From: Planctomycetota bacterium
Lineage (GTDB): Bacteria > Planctomycetota > Planctomycetia > Pirellulales > Pirellulaceae
Length of the DNA stretch: 64,000 nucleotides
Assembly (NCBI GenBank): GCA_014381825.1
Contig: JACNKX010000149.1
Coordinates: 1-64,000 of the forward strand
Reading direction: 5' to 3'
The translations under genes and the position numbers were made by a program. The first letter of the stretch is position 1. The number at the start of each line of letters is the position of its first letter. The notes beneath the pieces are model-generated. The model did no database searches and was not told the DNA's origin. It saw nothing but the letters and a program-made list of their open reading frames with translations. Shown here piece after piece: positions 55,639-64,000 of the stretch.

Positions 55639-57894
55639 ATGGCCACACTCGCGGACAGTTTGATCAGCAGCACCTCGCGTCCTTTGACGTTGCGGATGCG
55701 GCCCGACTTGACGTCGAAGCAGCAACGTTACCACGGAAGGTCGTACTGGGTGGTCAAGGAACCGGTGGGGCTGAACTACTTCCGCTTTCACGAAGAAGAG
55801 TATGCAATTCTCTGTATGCTCGATGGCCAGTCGAGCTTGGAAGACATCAAGGAACGCTTCGAGACGGAGTTCACTCCACAGAAAATCACCTTCCAAGATC
55901 TCCAACAATTCGTCGGAATGCTGCATCGTAGCGGCCTCGTCGTTTCGGAAGCGATGGGACAAGGCAAGCAGTTGAAGAAGCGACGCGACGAGAAGAAGAA
56001 GAAAGAGTTACTCGGCAAGTTTTCCAACGTCTTGGCACTCCGTTTCCGCGGTATCGACCCGGAGCGATTCCTCGCGAAAGCTTATCCTTATGTCGCTTGG
56101 TTCTTTCATCCATTTACGATGATGTTTTGTGTGATGATGGGGCTGTCGGCGTTGGGCCTCGTTGCGGTTGAGTTCGAGACGTTTCGCGCTCGGCTGCCTA
56201 CGTTCCACGAATTCTTTGGGCCGCATAATTGGATCTACCTCGGCGCGACAATGGGTGCGGTCAAAGTGCTGCATGAGTTTGGTCATGCGTTCTCTTGTAA
56301 GCACTTCGGCGGTGAATGCCACGAGATCGGGGCGATGCTGTTGGTGTTTACCCCTTGCCTCTATGCGAACGTATCCGACTCGTGGATGCTTCCGAACAAG
56401 TACCACCGGGCGTTCATCGGTGCTGCGGGGATCTACGTTGAAGCGATCCTGGCTTCCATGGCGACGTTCATCTGGTGGTTTAGCGAACCGGGGCTATTGA
56501 ACTACTTGGCCTTGAGCGTGATGTTCATCTGCTCGGTCAGTACTGTGCTGTTTAACGGAAATCCTCTGCTCCGTTTTGACGGCTACTACATCCTCATGGA
56601 TTTGTTGGAGATTCCAAACCTTCGTCAGAAGGCGACGGAAGTGATGAAGCGATTTATGCTTCAAACTTGTTTGGGAATCGAGCAGCAAGAGAACCCGTTC
56701 TTACCGCAAGAGCGACGCTGGATGTTCGGGATGTTCACGATCGCATCTGTTTTATACCGCTGGATCGTGGTCTTCTCGATCATGTATTTCCTGAACAAGA
56801 TTCTCGAGCCCTACGGCTTGAAGGTACTGGGCCAGGCGGTCGCGGTCGCTGGATTGTTCGGCTTGCTCGTGCAGCCGATGTGGAAGTTGATCAAATTCTT
56901 TATGGCACCCGGGAGTATGAGTAAGGTGAAGAAGCCTCGTCTAATCGCGACCGTCGGCGTGATCGCAACCGCGATCACCGTGGTCCTCTGTATTCCGCTT
57001 CCATATCATGTGAACTGCACGTTCGAGGTCTCGCCTATGGCGGCCGAATCGGTCTTTCCGGGCGTCCCCGGCCAATTGAGCGAGGTTGCCGTGAAGCCGG
57101 GCGATCTTGTTGCTGAAGGCCAAGTCCTGGCGCGAATGGATAATATCGACTTGCTGCTTCACGTCGAAGAATTGAACGGCGAATTGAGCCAACTTCGAGA
57201 ACAGTATAAGAATCTGCATCGACAGCGTTATCTCGATGGACGCGTCGCAATGCAGATCCCCGCTGTTGCTGCCATGATCGAAACCGTCGAAAAGCAGTTG
57301 AGCGACGAAACCGAAAAGCTCGGGCGGCTGGAAATCATCGCGCCAGTAACTGGAACGGTATTTCCGCCTCCAATGAAGCCGCATCGTGACACCAATGACG
57401 GGCGATTGCCTGGATGGTCTGGGTCTCCGTTCCACGCAAAGAATCGTGGAGCGATCATGCGAGAAGCGGATCAATTCTGTCAGATCGGCGACGCCAACAA
57501 ATTTGAGGCTGTCCTCGTGATCGATCAAGCGGATATCGATCTCGTCTTGCAGTACAACCAGAAACACAACGATTATCCGTCGGTCGAAATGAAACTCGAC
57601 GCCTTTCGGTGGACGACCAGCGATGGGCAGATCGAAATGGTTGCCTTGACCCCGATGGAAATCACACCTGTCAGCCTGGCCAGTCAAGGTGGCGGCGAGT
57701 TGAACGCTAAGACCGACTCGAATGGCATGCTGCGTCCTATCAGCACTTCGTTTCAGGCCCGCGTTCCGCTGGAAAACAACGAAGACTTGCTTCGCGTTGG
57801 CTTGACTGGACAAGCCAGAATTTATACCGGATGGCAACCGCTTGGTCGCCGCATGTACCGCTACCTCGCTCGAACGTTCAGATTCGACTGGTAG
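55639..57894 (+). CDS. M50 site-2-protease-like / HlyD fusion protein
   Basis: This 751-residue protein has an N-terminal PqqD-like winged-helix region (about 15-105: FHEEEYAILCMLDGQSSLEDI). A multi-pass membrane domain follows with zinc motif HEFGH at 212-216 and the third ligand Asp in FDGYY (Asp314), as in S2P/M50 proteases. After the last membrane segment (about 435-460) is a lipoyl/HlyD region: VFPGVPGQLSEVAVKPGDLV, a coiled hairpin LNGELSQLREQYKNLH, IIAPVTGTVF, then a beta domain ending in GLTGQARIYTGW. Planctomycetes encode such fusions near other adaptors. The protease could process exported or lipidated proteins, but its substrates are unknown. No clear ribosome site precedes the ATG. 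Confidence 0.87.
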   Translation: MATLADSLISSTSRPLTLRMRPDLTSKQQRYHGRSYWVVKEPVGLNYFRFHEEEYAILCMLDGQSSLEDIKERFETEFTPQKITFQDLQQFVGMLHRSGLVVSEAMGQGKQLKKRRDEKKKKELLGKFSNVLALRFRGIDPERFLAKAYPYVAWFFHPFTMMFCVMMGLSALGLVAVEFETFRARLPTFHEFFGPHNWIYLGATMGAVKVLHEFGHAFSCKHFGGECHEIGAMLLVFTPCLYANVSDSWMLPNKYHRAFIGAAGIYVEAILASMATFIWWFSEPGLLNYLALSVMFICSVSTVLFNGNPLLRFDGYYILMDLLEIPNLRQKATEVMKRFMLQTCLGIEQQENPFLPQERRWMFGMFTIASVLYRWIVVFSIMYFLNKILEPYGLKVLGQAVAVAGLFGLLVQPMWKLIKFFMAPGSMSKVKKPRLIATVGVIATAITVVLCIPLPYHVNCTFEVSPMAAESVFPGVPGQLSEVAVKPGDLVAEGQVLARMDNIDLLLHVEELNGELSQLREQYKNLHRQRYLDGRVAMQIPAVAAMIETVEKQLSDETEKLGRLEIIAPVTGTVFPPPMKPHRDTNDGRLPGWSGSPFHAKNRGAIMREADQFCQIGDANKFEAVLVIDQADIDLVLQYNQKHNDYPSVEMKLDAFRWTTSDGQIEMVALTPMEITPVSLASQGGGELNAKTDSNGMLRPISTSFQARVPLENNEDLLRVGLTGQARIYTGWQPLGRRMYRYLARTFRFDW

Positions 57895-58066
57895 CCCAGA
57901 ATCGTTCTTGTTGAGAGGGTTGAAACAATTCTGGTCGACACCGTCATCGAGCAATCCGAGTCCGATCGTCGGCTGTCACTGGAGTTGATCACATTTTTCG
58001 TGGCGTAATCCACGTTGGATTCGCCGATTCACGACTATAGTTTTCACTGATTGGGAGTCAAAACTG

Positions 58067-58441
58067 ATGGCAAAAGCAGCAGAAAAGGCAGCCGCCAAAG
58101 AAGCACCGAAGGCTGAAGAGCAAGCCGCAGCGCCCGCGCAGGCCGAGCAAGCTCAACAAATGGTCCAGGTTCAAGTCGAAGATGCAGGGGCGATCTCACT
58201 TTACGCGAACTTCTGCCGCGTTACCGGCTCGCCTGAAGAGCTGATTATCGATTTCGGCCTTAATCCACAACCAGTAGGAGTTCCGAAGGATCCGATTCAG
58301 GTGAAGCAGCGGATTATTGTTAACTACTATACTGCGAAGCGTCTTTTGGCCGCTTTGAACATGTCGGTTCAGCGTCATGAAGCCGTCTTTGGAGTTCTCG
58401 AGACTGACATCCAGAAGCGGCTTAAGGCTCGCCAAAGTTAA
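58067..58441 (+). CDS. DUF3467 protein
   Basis: The 124-residue protein has GGGAG 9 bases upstream of its ATG. Residues 1-35 are an Ala/Lys/Glu-rich, probably disordered tail. The DUF3467 core follows: QVQVEDAGAISLYANFCRVTGSPEELIIDFGLNPQP, then VKQRIIVNYYTAKRLLAALNMSVQRHEAVFGVLE. The family is small, cytoplasmic and of unknown function; the early YANF and IDFG patches are its hallmark. It lies 172 bp after the M50 fusion and is followed by a strong terminator, so it may be the last gene of that transcript. Confidence 0.87.
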   Translation: MAKAAEKAAAKEAPKAEEQAAAPAQAEQAQQMVQVQVEDAGAISLYANFCRVTGSPEELIIDFGLNPQPVGVPKDPIQVKQRIIVNYYTAKRLLAALNMSVQRHEAVFGVLETDIQKRLKARQS

Positions 58442-58481
58442 TATCCTCCGTACGAGTGGTGTCGTTTCAGCACTGTTCTCC

Positions 58482-58541
58482 AACCGGCTGTATTCCGACT
58501 GGCGAAATTGATTCGCCACAAGGGATACAGCCGGTTTTTTG
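58482..58541 (+). terminator. Rho-independent terminator after the DUF3467 gene
   Basis: AACCGGCTGTAT (58482-58493) pairs perfectly with ATACAGCCGGTT (58525-58536); a second hairpin TGGCGAA/TTCGCCA lies inside the loop, and a T-tract (TTTTTTG) follows. This ends the 52506-58441 gene run. Confidence 0.88.
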
Positions 58542-58545
58542 TTGT

Positions 58546-58838
58546 GTGAGCTGTTGAATAGAGCCTCACAAATCCCCTCCGAAGAGCTTCGTTTTAACGA
58601 CAAAGAGGGGCAGTCTGCCGCGAATGCGGTCTTCTCTCATTCTGCTTTCGGGCGGTCGCCTAAGGAACTCTCTAAGCCCTGACGCGTCCAATCAGTGCTG
58701 CCTCGATCGTCCAGGGACAGGTACGTGTGTACATGTGCAATAGTTAATATAAGGTATATGTCATGTATCGATCGGGCCATCTTTAAGATGTTAATCTAGG
58801 AAGAATGTCGCCGCTTATCGTGGTGGATTCCCATTTTC
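58546..58838. other. Non-coding stretch before the right-hand giant
   Basis: No gene is seen. The stretch from 58730 on is AT-rich and includes a perfect 13-base palindrome CATCTTTAAGATG (58778-58790), about 50 bases before the candidate promoter. Confidence 0.45.
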
Positions 58839-58866
58839 TTGCAATGGGTTCAGCGCCAACTATAAT
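58839..58866 (+). promoter_or_regulatory. Candidate sigma-70-type promoter of the right-hand giant gene
   Basis: TTGCAA (58839-58844), a 16-base spacer and TATAAT (58861-58866). It would give a leader of about 160 bases, which contains a GC-rich inverted repeat GAAAGGG/CCCTTTC at 58924-58938. Planctomycete promoter rules are not well fixed, so this is tentative. Confidence 0.45.
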
Positions 58867-59032
58867 CGATGAAATCTACGGAAACTGTGTACTATGACCG
58901 GATTTAGCGCAATTGAGAGGCCTGAAAGGGCCCCTTTCGGCGGCGGTATTGTCTAGTTAATGCATCTGTTTTTACTGAACTCTGCCAATCAATCGCGCTC
59001 TTAGGGCGCTCCCCTAATCTGAGGGTTTGTTC

Positions 59033-62000
59033 ATGACGATTGGACGTTCTCAAGAAACGCAATACGGCTTGAAACGCACACGCTTGAAGCGAAGGGCGGA
59101 GCACGAGCGAATGTCGCAACGGCGGCTTCTCTTGGAGACTCTGGAGGACCGTCGCTTGCTAGCGGCCGGTCCGCGCCTTGCGGGTATTCAGCCGAACAAC
59201 AGCGTTCTGTTCTCGTTCGAAGATCCAACCGCCAACGTGCGCAGTGTCGCGCCTCGAGAGCTAAATATTAGGTTCGACGAAGATCAACGGATCGACGCAA
59301 CCACTCTCGACTCGATACGCATCACACGTAGCGGCCTTGATGGAATCTTTGGGAATTCAAACGACCAGTTGATCACGCCAGGGTTTATCGGTGTGACCGC
59401 CGCCCCTGACGAGAATGAAGTCGTTGTTCGATTTGCCGAGACATTGCCTGATGATGTGTACCGGGTTGAGATCTTCGGGGCAGGTTCAGCGGCACCATTA
59501 AAGAATCTTCGAAATGAAAACTTCGTTGCGACGATTAATGATAACGATGGCGACTTAACGAAGGACACCGTCGAGTTCACGCTGGACCTTGGTGCGCAAG
59601 TGGTGGCGGTCGTTCCGCAGCCCGCGACCCGCTTGAACACAGGAGCTATTTCTCAAGCTCGAAATCAGATTGAGGTTTACTTCAATGACGACGACTTGTT
59701 CGTTGAGAACGACGACCTAGGGAATCCAACGCCGCGTTCTGCCGAGAATCCCGACTTCTATCAGCTTATCTTTACCGCCGATACGGTTCGTAACACCGAC
59801 GATATCATCGTCAAGCCTACAGATGTGGCTTACGACGCAGCCTCTGACCGCGTCGTTCTGACGTTTGCCCAGAACCTCGATAGGCTGGAAGATCCGAATA
59901 CGGGTACTATTATCGGGTCTGGCACGTTTCGGTTGCGAATCGGAAATACCGAGGCGGCTCCGCTCGCTCCCCTGCACTTAGCACCCGTCGTTACGGTTTC
60001 GTCGGACTTCAACTCGAATAACGATGTCGTACTGCAGTTCACCGCTGTCCGGCCTGACGAGCAGGACATCGACATCTTCGTTTCGGAAACAGCACTTGGT
60101 GACCGCTTGGCAGGCGCGCCTGCATTGCGAGTGAATGTTGTCGCAAATGCGGTGTTCCTTGATTTGAACTCGCAACTCGGACAAGAGGCGACGGCCGAAG
60201 AAATCATCGATGCAGTCAATTCACATCCGATCGCAAACCAGTTGCTCGTCGCGTCGATCAATGATGGCGATCCGCTAGCGAAGCTCGGCGATCGCTCGAT
60301 CAACTACTCACCTTTGCGACTGACGGGTGTTGGAAGCAGCTTTGACACGGCGACAGATCTGTCGGACGACACCGATCTGGGAGCGGCGTTGGTCGTCACC
60401 GGCAGCGGAACTGCCTTTGAAGATGGAGGCTTCTTCCATATCACGGACACTGGAGGCCAGACTCGTAAGTTTGAGTTTGACTCGAATGAACCACCGGTCG
60501 TCAACGATTCGGCCTCAATTCGAATTCCGTTCGCGTCGTCCTTGTCGCAAGCCGAGATGGGGAACGTCATCGCAGACGCCATCAATGGTGCGAGCTTCGA
60601 GACGTCGGCCTCTGTGGCGGGGAATCAAGTACGGCTGGAGGGCGATGGCTACGTTGACCTCGGTTTAGGGGTCGCTGGGATACTGGAACGATTTCAAAAC
60701 AAATTCGACAATGGCCAAGTTGTCGAAGTAGTGTTGGGCGGCAACGGATTCCGGGGTGATGTTGGCGCAGCTGATACGTTTTCGATCATCGACGGAAGTG
60801 GCACGAGTCACCTGTTTGAATTCGATTCGGGCTTCTTTCTGACGGTGCCGTCATCGGGAGCTGAGGTTGCCGACGGCGAGCAATTCAAGATTCGCTTCAA
60901 TGATCCTGCGAATGGGCCTCAGGAATCGGTCTTCGAGTTCGAGGACGTGGATAATCCTGATGGTCTCGTAGGAGCTCCAGGCACTGTCCAGATCGACTTC
61001 ATGGTGACGGACGATCAAGCCACGTTGACCGCCGCGATTGTTGCTGCGATTCAAGGCAAGGTCGATGACGGTTCGCTTCCGGGAATGCGACCTTTGGATG
61101 TTGGTAACGGCCAGATTCATCTGGGCGGAAGTCTTTTGCACGAAGTGCTCACGCGTTTCACTATCAGCGTGCCGAGCGATGGCGCGGCAATTTCCGATGG
61201 TGACACGTTTGAAATCCGGTTTGATAATCAAGTGGATCCGCCGACGGTTGTCGTCTTTGAGTTTGAAGACACCGCGGTCAACAATGGAGTTAGTGGAGCC
61301 AACGTCCCGATTGTCTTCGCCCAAGGCGATGATCAGATGATGCTGACGGCTGTGATTACTGCAGCGATTCAGAGCAAGATCACCGACAACACGCTTAACA
61401 ATGTCACGCTGCAATCAGGAAGTGGTCGAATCGAAGTTCAAGGGACTTCGTTTCACTCAGTCATTCAGGCTGGACCGGTGGGTGTTGGGTTGACCGGCCT
61501 CCCAGGTGCGGAGATTGTGGGCGCGATTCCGATCTCGCTTGTGCCGGACGTTTCGTTCACAGCTACGAATCTGGCGCGATCGATCGCTCAGGCAGTCAAT
61601 GCGAACCTCGTTGGTGTGACAGCAACCGCTCGTGGCAACCAAATCAGTTTTGCGGGCGAACGGTCGATCGAAGGTCTCGGATCGATCGCTGGTCTTCAGG
61701 AAACGATTCAGGCGAAGTTCGACGCTGGCCCTGTGTTGGTTGTTCGGACATCGGACATCAGCATGCTGCCCGACGCCTCGACGATCGCGATTCGGGATGA
61801 TCGAGGAGCCACGCTCGTCTTCGAAATTGATCGCGATAATCCGGTTGACTTGGTCGATCCGACCGCCATTCGAGTTGCGCTGGACGGGTCAGAAGATGGC
61901 GAGCAGATCGCCCAGAAAATCGTGGACGCGATCAACGGTGCATCGTTCCGTGTGGAAGCCGTTGCGCTCGGAGATCGAATCTATCTAACGAACGATCGTG

Positions 62001-64000
62001 AAGTGCGGATCGATGTGCAGGCGACGGCTCTTGAGGCAACCTCGCAAGGCTTAATTATCTCATCAGAAATCAGCGCTCGACCCTACTTGCTGGACCTACC
62101 GGGCGGGAACGACGAGCCTGGGCATCGCGACTTCCCTGCCGAGGTTGGCCAAGGCATCGAGGAGCACATCAACACGCAATTCGGTGACAACGGACACGAC
62201 GAGACGCCAGGTGTCACGACCGTGCTCTATAACTTCCAGCAATTCTATGGTGTCGACCCCCAGAACGTGCCCCTTAACAATGCGATTACCGAACAGCAGA
62301 AGATCCGGGGCCGCGAAGCGTTCCAACTCTGGGGCAACTACCTCGGCGTCCAGTTCTTAGAAACGGCGAGTGATGGCCTGACGATTGTCACTGGCGATTT
62401 GAATGTCATCGATCCCCTGCGATCCGATGTCCTCGAGTTCATAGCGAACGATTTTCGTGTCCGGATCGATCCTCTGTTCGCCAACGGCATGCTTGTCATG
62501 GACAGTGCTGTCCAGTGGAACGAGGATCTCGGCGGCGATTGGTTCCTCAATACGATGGTTAGCATTGGAAGCATGTTGGGGCTCGATTTAGCCAGCGATT
62601 TGCCGACAACTGAGTTGATGGCCCGATTTACAGCGCCGCTCGATCCGCTCACGTTGGAGAACACACCTTACTTCAACGCCCCCGACCCAGAGCCGATTTT
62701 TCCTGGCAATGCCGACATCCTCCACGGTCAGCAGTTGTATCGACCTGACGGAGTAGACGTCGATCTTTACCGATTCCAAGTCGATCTCGACCCTGGTCTT
62801 CTCGGTCTTGTCACTGCGGAGACATTCGCCGAGCGACTGCCGAACTCCAGTCTGCTGAATACCGTGATGTCGTTGTATCGCGAGAATCCAGATGGGACGC
62901 GCGAGCTGATTGCGCGGAACGACGATTACTTCAGTAGCGACTCGTATATCGAGTTGGAACTCGCCGCGGGCGTCTATTACATCGGCGTTTCGGCAAGCGG
63001 AAATTCGGATTTTGACCCAACGATCGGCGACACCGGATTTGGCGGCACTTCGCAAGGGAAATACGACTTGCGATTGAACTTCCGTTCGCAAGTCGATGCG
63101 GAAGACGCGATTCGCGATGCGGATGGCACACCGACCAAGCTCGACGGCGATGCTGACGGAGCGCCGGGTGGCGTCTATGATTTCTGGTTTCAAACACAAC
63201 CGCTGAATCGCGTGTTGACCATCACGGGGACCGGTGTCGACTATGTCGATGGCCAAGTCTTGACCCTGACGAACAATCAAGGCTTAGTGCGTCGGTTCGA
63301 GTTTGATAGTTCCCCAGACAGCAGCCCGACCGTCCAACCGGGAAATGTTCGGATTAAGTTCACACCGACGACTAGCGCAGCATCGCTCGCGACACAACTC
63401 GCCACAAAGATCACCGACGCGCTCAATGGATTCGGGACGACGATGGTGGCGACGCCATCTGGAAATCAGGTCATTCTGGGCGGCGCCGATGGGCAATCAG
63501 CGAGCGAACGAGCCATCTCGCTTAGTAACGGTTTTGTTGGCATCGACGTCGCCGGTCGGACGCTATTTGTCGACAAGCTTGCAGGTCCGAATGCCGATGG
63601 TTCAATCGCACGACCGTTTAACAGTATTGCGAAAGCCAGCGTGCCGAATGCCTTCGCTTCTGCCCAGCCGAGCGACATTGTTCGGATCGTGGGAAATGGT
63701 GGAGTAGACAGCGACATCGACTCGATCGACGACAATTTTGCATATGAAATTGGTGCCGGGGCGCTTGCTGGACAATTCCTCGAAGACGGCACTGAGATGT
63801 CTGTCCCTCGCGGTGTAACGGTGATGATCGATCCTGGTTCGATCTTCAAGATGCGTCGGTCGCGGATTGGCGTCGGCAGTTCGTCGCTGACAGTTGATCG
63901 AAGTGGCGGGGCGATTCAGGTTTTAGGAACACCCGATCGAAACGTGATCTTTACGTCATGGTTCGACGAATCAATCGGTCGTGACACGCACCAGCCACAG
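59033..64000 (+). CDS. Giant LEPR-type protein, 3' partial, paralogue of the 6267-residue giant
   Basis: An ATG with GAGGG 7 bases upstream opens a frame that stays open for 1656 codons to the right edge. The Arg/Lys-rich N-terminus has LLETLEDRRLLA at residues 33-44, exactly the position of the motif in the giant, followed by AGPRLAGIQ. The order then copies the giant: Ig-like domain, a 'LDLNSQ...DAVN' module, EPGHRDFP... with NNAITEQQKIRGREA, GGDWFLNTM, a PPC domain (PIFPGNADILHGQQLYRPDG ... SYIELELAAGVYYIGVSASG), and the beta-helix start (FKMRRSRIGVGSSSL). Differences: the zinc motif is replaced by VSIGSMLGLDL (residues 1176-1186), and extra FEFD repeats are inserted at 60416-62040. It is probably surface-exported and non-proteolytic. 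Confidence 0.9.
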   Translation, partial: MTIGRSQETQYGLKRTRLKRRAEHERMSQRRLLLETLEDRRLLAAGPRLAGIQPNNSVLFSFEDPTANVRSVAPRELNIRFDEDQRIDATTLDSIRITRSGLDGIFGNSNDQLITPGFIGVTAAPDENEVVVRFAETLPDDVYRVEIFGAGSAAPLKNLRNENFVATINDNDGDLTKDTVEFTLDLGAQVVAVVPQPATRLNTGAISQARNQIEVYFNDDDLFVENDDLGNPTPRSAENPDFYQLIFTADTVRNTDDIIVKPTDVAYDAASDRVVLTFAQNLDRLEDPNTGTIIGSGTFRLRIGNTEAAPLAPLHLAPVVTVSSDFNSNNDVVLQFTAVRPDEQDIDIFVSETALGDRLAGAPALRVNVVANAVFLDLNSQLGQEATAEEIIDAVNSHPIANQLLVASINDGDPLAKLGDRSINYSPLRLTGVGSSFDTATDLSDDTDLGAALVVTGSGTAFEDGGFFHITDTGGQTRKFEFDSNEPPVVNDSASIRIPFASSLSQAEMGNVIADAINGASFETSASVAGNQVRLEGDGYVDLGLGVAGILERFQNKFDNGQVVEVVLGGNGFRGDVGAADTFSIIDGSGTSHLFEFDSGFFLTVPSSGAEVADGEQFKIRFNDPANGPQESVFEFEDVDNPDGLVGAPGTVQIDFMVTDDQATLTAAIVAAIQGKVDDGSLPGMRPLDVGNGQIHLGGSLLHEVLTRFTISVPSDGAAISDGDTFEIRFDNQVDPPTVVVFEFEDTAVNNGVSGANVPIVFAQGDDQMMLTAVITAAIQSKITDNTLNNVTLQSGSGRIEVQGTSFHSVIQAGPVGVGLTGLPGAEIVGAIPISLVPDVSFTATNLARSIAQAVNANLVGVTATARGNQISFAGERSIEGLGSIAGLQETIQAKFDAGPVLVVRTSDISMLPDASTIAIRDDRGATLVFEIDRDNPVDLVDPTAIRVALDGSEDGEQIAQKIVDAINGASFRVEAVALGDRIYLTNDREVRIDVQATALEATSQGLIISSEISARPYLLDLPGGNDEPGHRDFPAEVGQGIEEHINTQFGDNGHDETPGVTTVLYNFQQFYGVDPQNVPLNNAITEQQKIRGREAFQLWGNYLGVQFLETASDGLTIVTGDLNVIDPLRSDVLEFIANDFRVRIDPLFANGMLVMDSAVQWNEDLGGDWFLNTMVSIGSMLGLDLASDLPTTELMARFTAPLDPLTLENTPYFNAPDPEPIFPGNADILHGQQLYRPDGVDVDLYRFQVDLDPGLLGLVTAETFAERLPNSSLLNTVMSLYRENPDGTRELIARNDDYFSSDSYIELELAAGVYYIGVSASGNSDFDPTIGDTGFGGTSQGKYDLRLNFRSQVDAEDAIRDADGTPTKLDGDADGAPGGVYDFWFQTQPLNRVLTITGTGVDYVDGQVLTLTNNQGLVRRFEFDSSPDSSPTVQPGNVRIKFTPTTSAASLATQLATKITDALNGFGTTMVATPSGNQVILGGADGQSASERAISLSNGFVGIDVAGRTLFVDKLAGPNADGSIARPFNSIAKASVPNAFASAQPSDIVRIVGNGGVDSDIDSIDDNFAYEIGAGALAGQFLEDGTEMSVPRGVTVMIDPGSIFKMRRSRIGVGSSSLTVDRSGGAIQVLGTPDRNVIFTSWFDESIGRDTHQPQ
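60416..62040 (+). repeat. FEFD-type repeats inserted in the giant paralogue
   Basis: Five units (starting FEDGGFFHITDTGG, AADTFSIIDGSG, VADGEQFKIRF, ISDGDTFEIRF and LPDASTIAIRDD), each with FEFD/FEFE/FEID and most with a helix (T.I..AI), lie between the first module and the protease-like region. The left-hand giant has only a short link here. A sixth unit (YVDGQVLTLTNNQG) follows at about 63232-63520. Confidence 0.75.

Noticed and set aside
62588-63280. 230-codon minus-strand frame inside the right-hand giant
   Set aside because: The plus-strand frame is collinear with the left giant here, so the antisense frame is a shadow.
1-64000. tRNA, rRNA, CRISPR or insertion sequences
   Set aside because: No cloverleaf, repeat-spacer array, transposase or terminal inverted repeats were recognised by reading.

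Overview
The window is from a planctomycete, most likely a Pirellulaceae-type member of Pirellulales. The evidence is the set of families present: six proteins with the planctomycete N-terminal 'LEPR-XLL' motif, a BBP7-type outer-membrane protein, DUF1501 and DUF1573 proteins, a type I sulfatase, dockerin-bearing giant surface proteins, and a cytochrome c554-type heme protein fused to a 5'-nucleotidase-like domain. No rRNA, tRNA, CRISPR array, insertion sequence or phage gene was seen.

Layout. Positions 1-4891 (+): an O-antigen ligase-like polymerase open at the left edge, a DUF1573 protein and a tetraheme lipoprotein. Positions 5024-9631 (-): a probable operon encoding a pyruvate:ferredoxin oxidoreductase split into two chains, followed by an unknown 106-residue protein and a small helix-turn-helix protein. 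Positions 9986-15817: a catabolic or extracellular group of DUF1501 protein (-), secreted all-helical-looking protein (+), HpcH/HpaI aldolase (-) and sulfatase (+). Positions 16315-46901 (+): four consecutive LEPR-type proteins of 6267, 886, 1344 and about 1403 residues, all dockerin-bearing. They carry a metzincin-like protease site, a second HExxH protease, PPC, choice-of-anchor L, GEVED, cadherin-like, cohesin-like and SdrD-B-like modules. A strong bidirectional terminator separates them from a BBP7 gene (-) at 47020-48384. Positions 48796-58441: a short SecA-like ATPase, a GAF protein and a LEPR mini-protein on the minus strand, then on the plus strand a GAF/lipoyl membrane-fusion protein, a HlyD-like adaptor, an M50-protease/HlyD fusion and a DUF3467 protein. 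From 59033 to the right edge runs a paralogue of the 6267-residue giant, cut off by the window.

How it may work together (inference). The LEPR proteins have an arginine-rich N-terminus but no classical signal peptide, and several share a short acidic C-terminal tail. Beside them lies a set of genes resembling parts of an export machine: a SecA motor lacking its C-terminal third, three lipoyl-hairpin adaptors and an intramembrane protease. I propose that this is a dedicated export and surface-assembly module for giant planctomycete proteins. The most striking direct sequence observations are complete loss of the zinc-protease active site in the right-hand giant paralogue, a repeat family of at least 22 copies shared by the two giants, and folded modules inserted inside other modules in three of the proteins.
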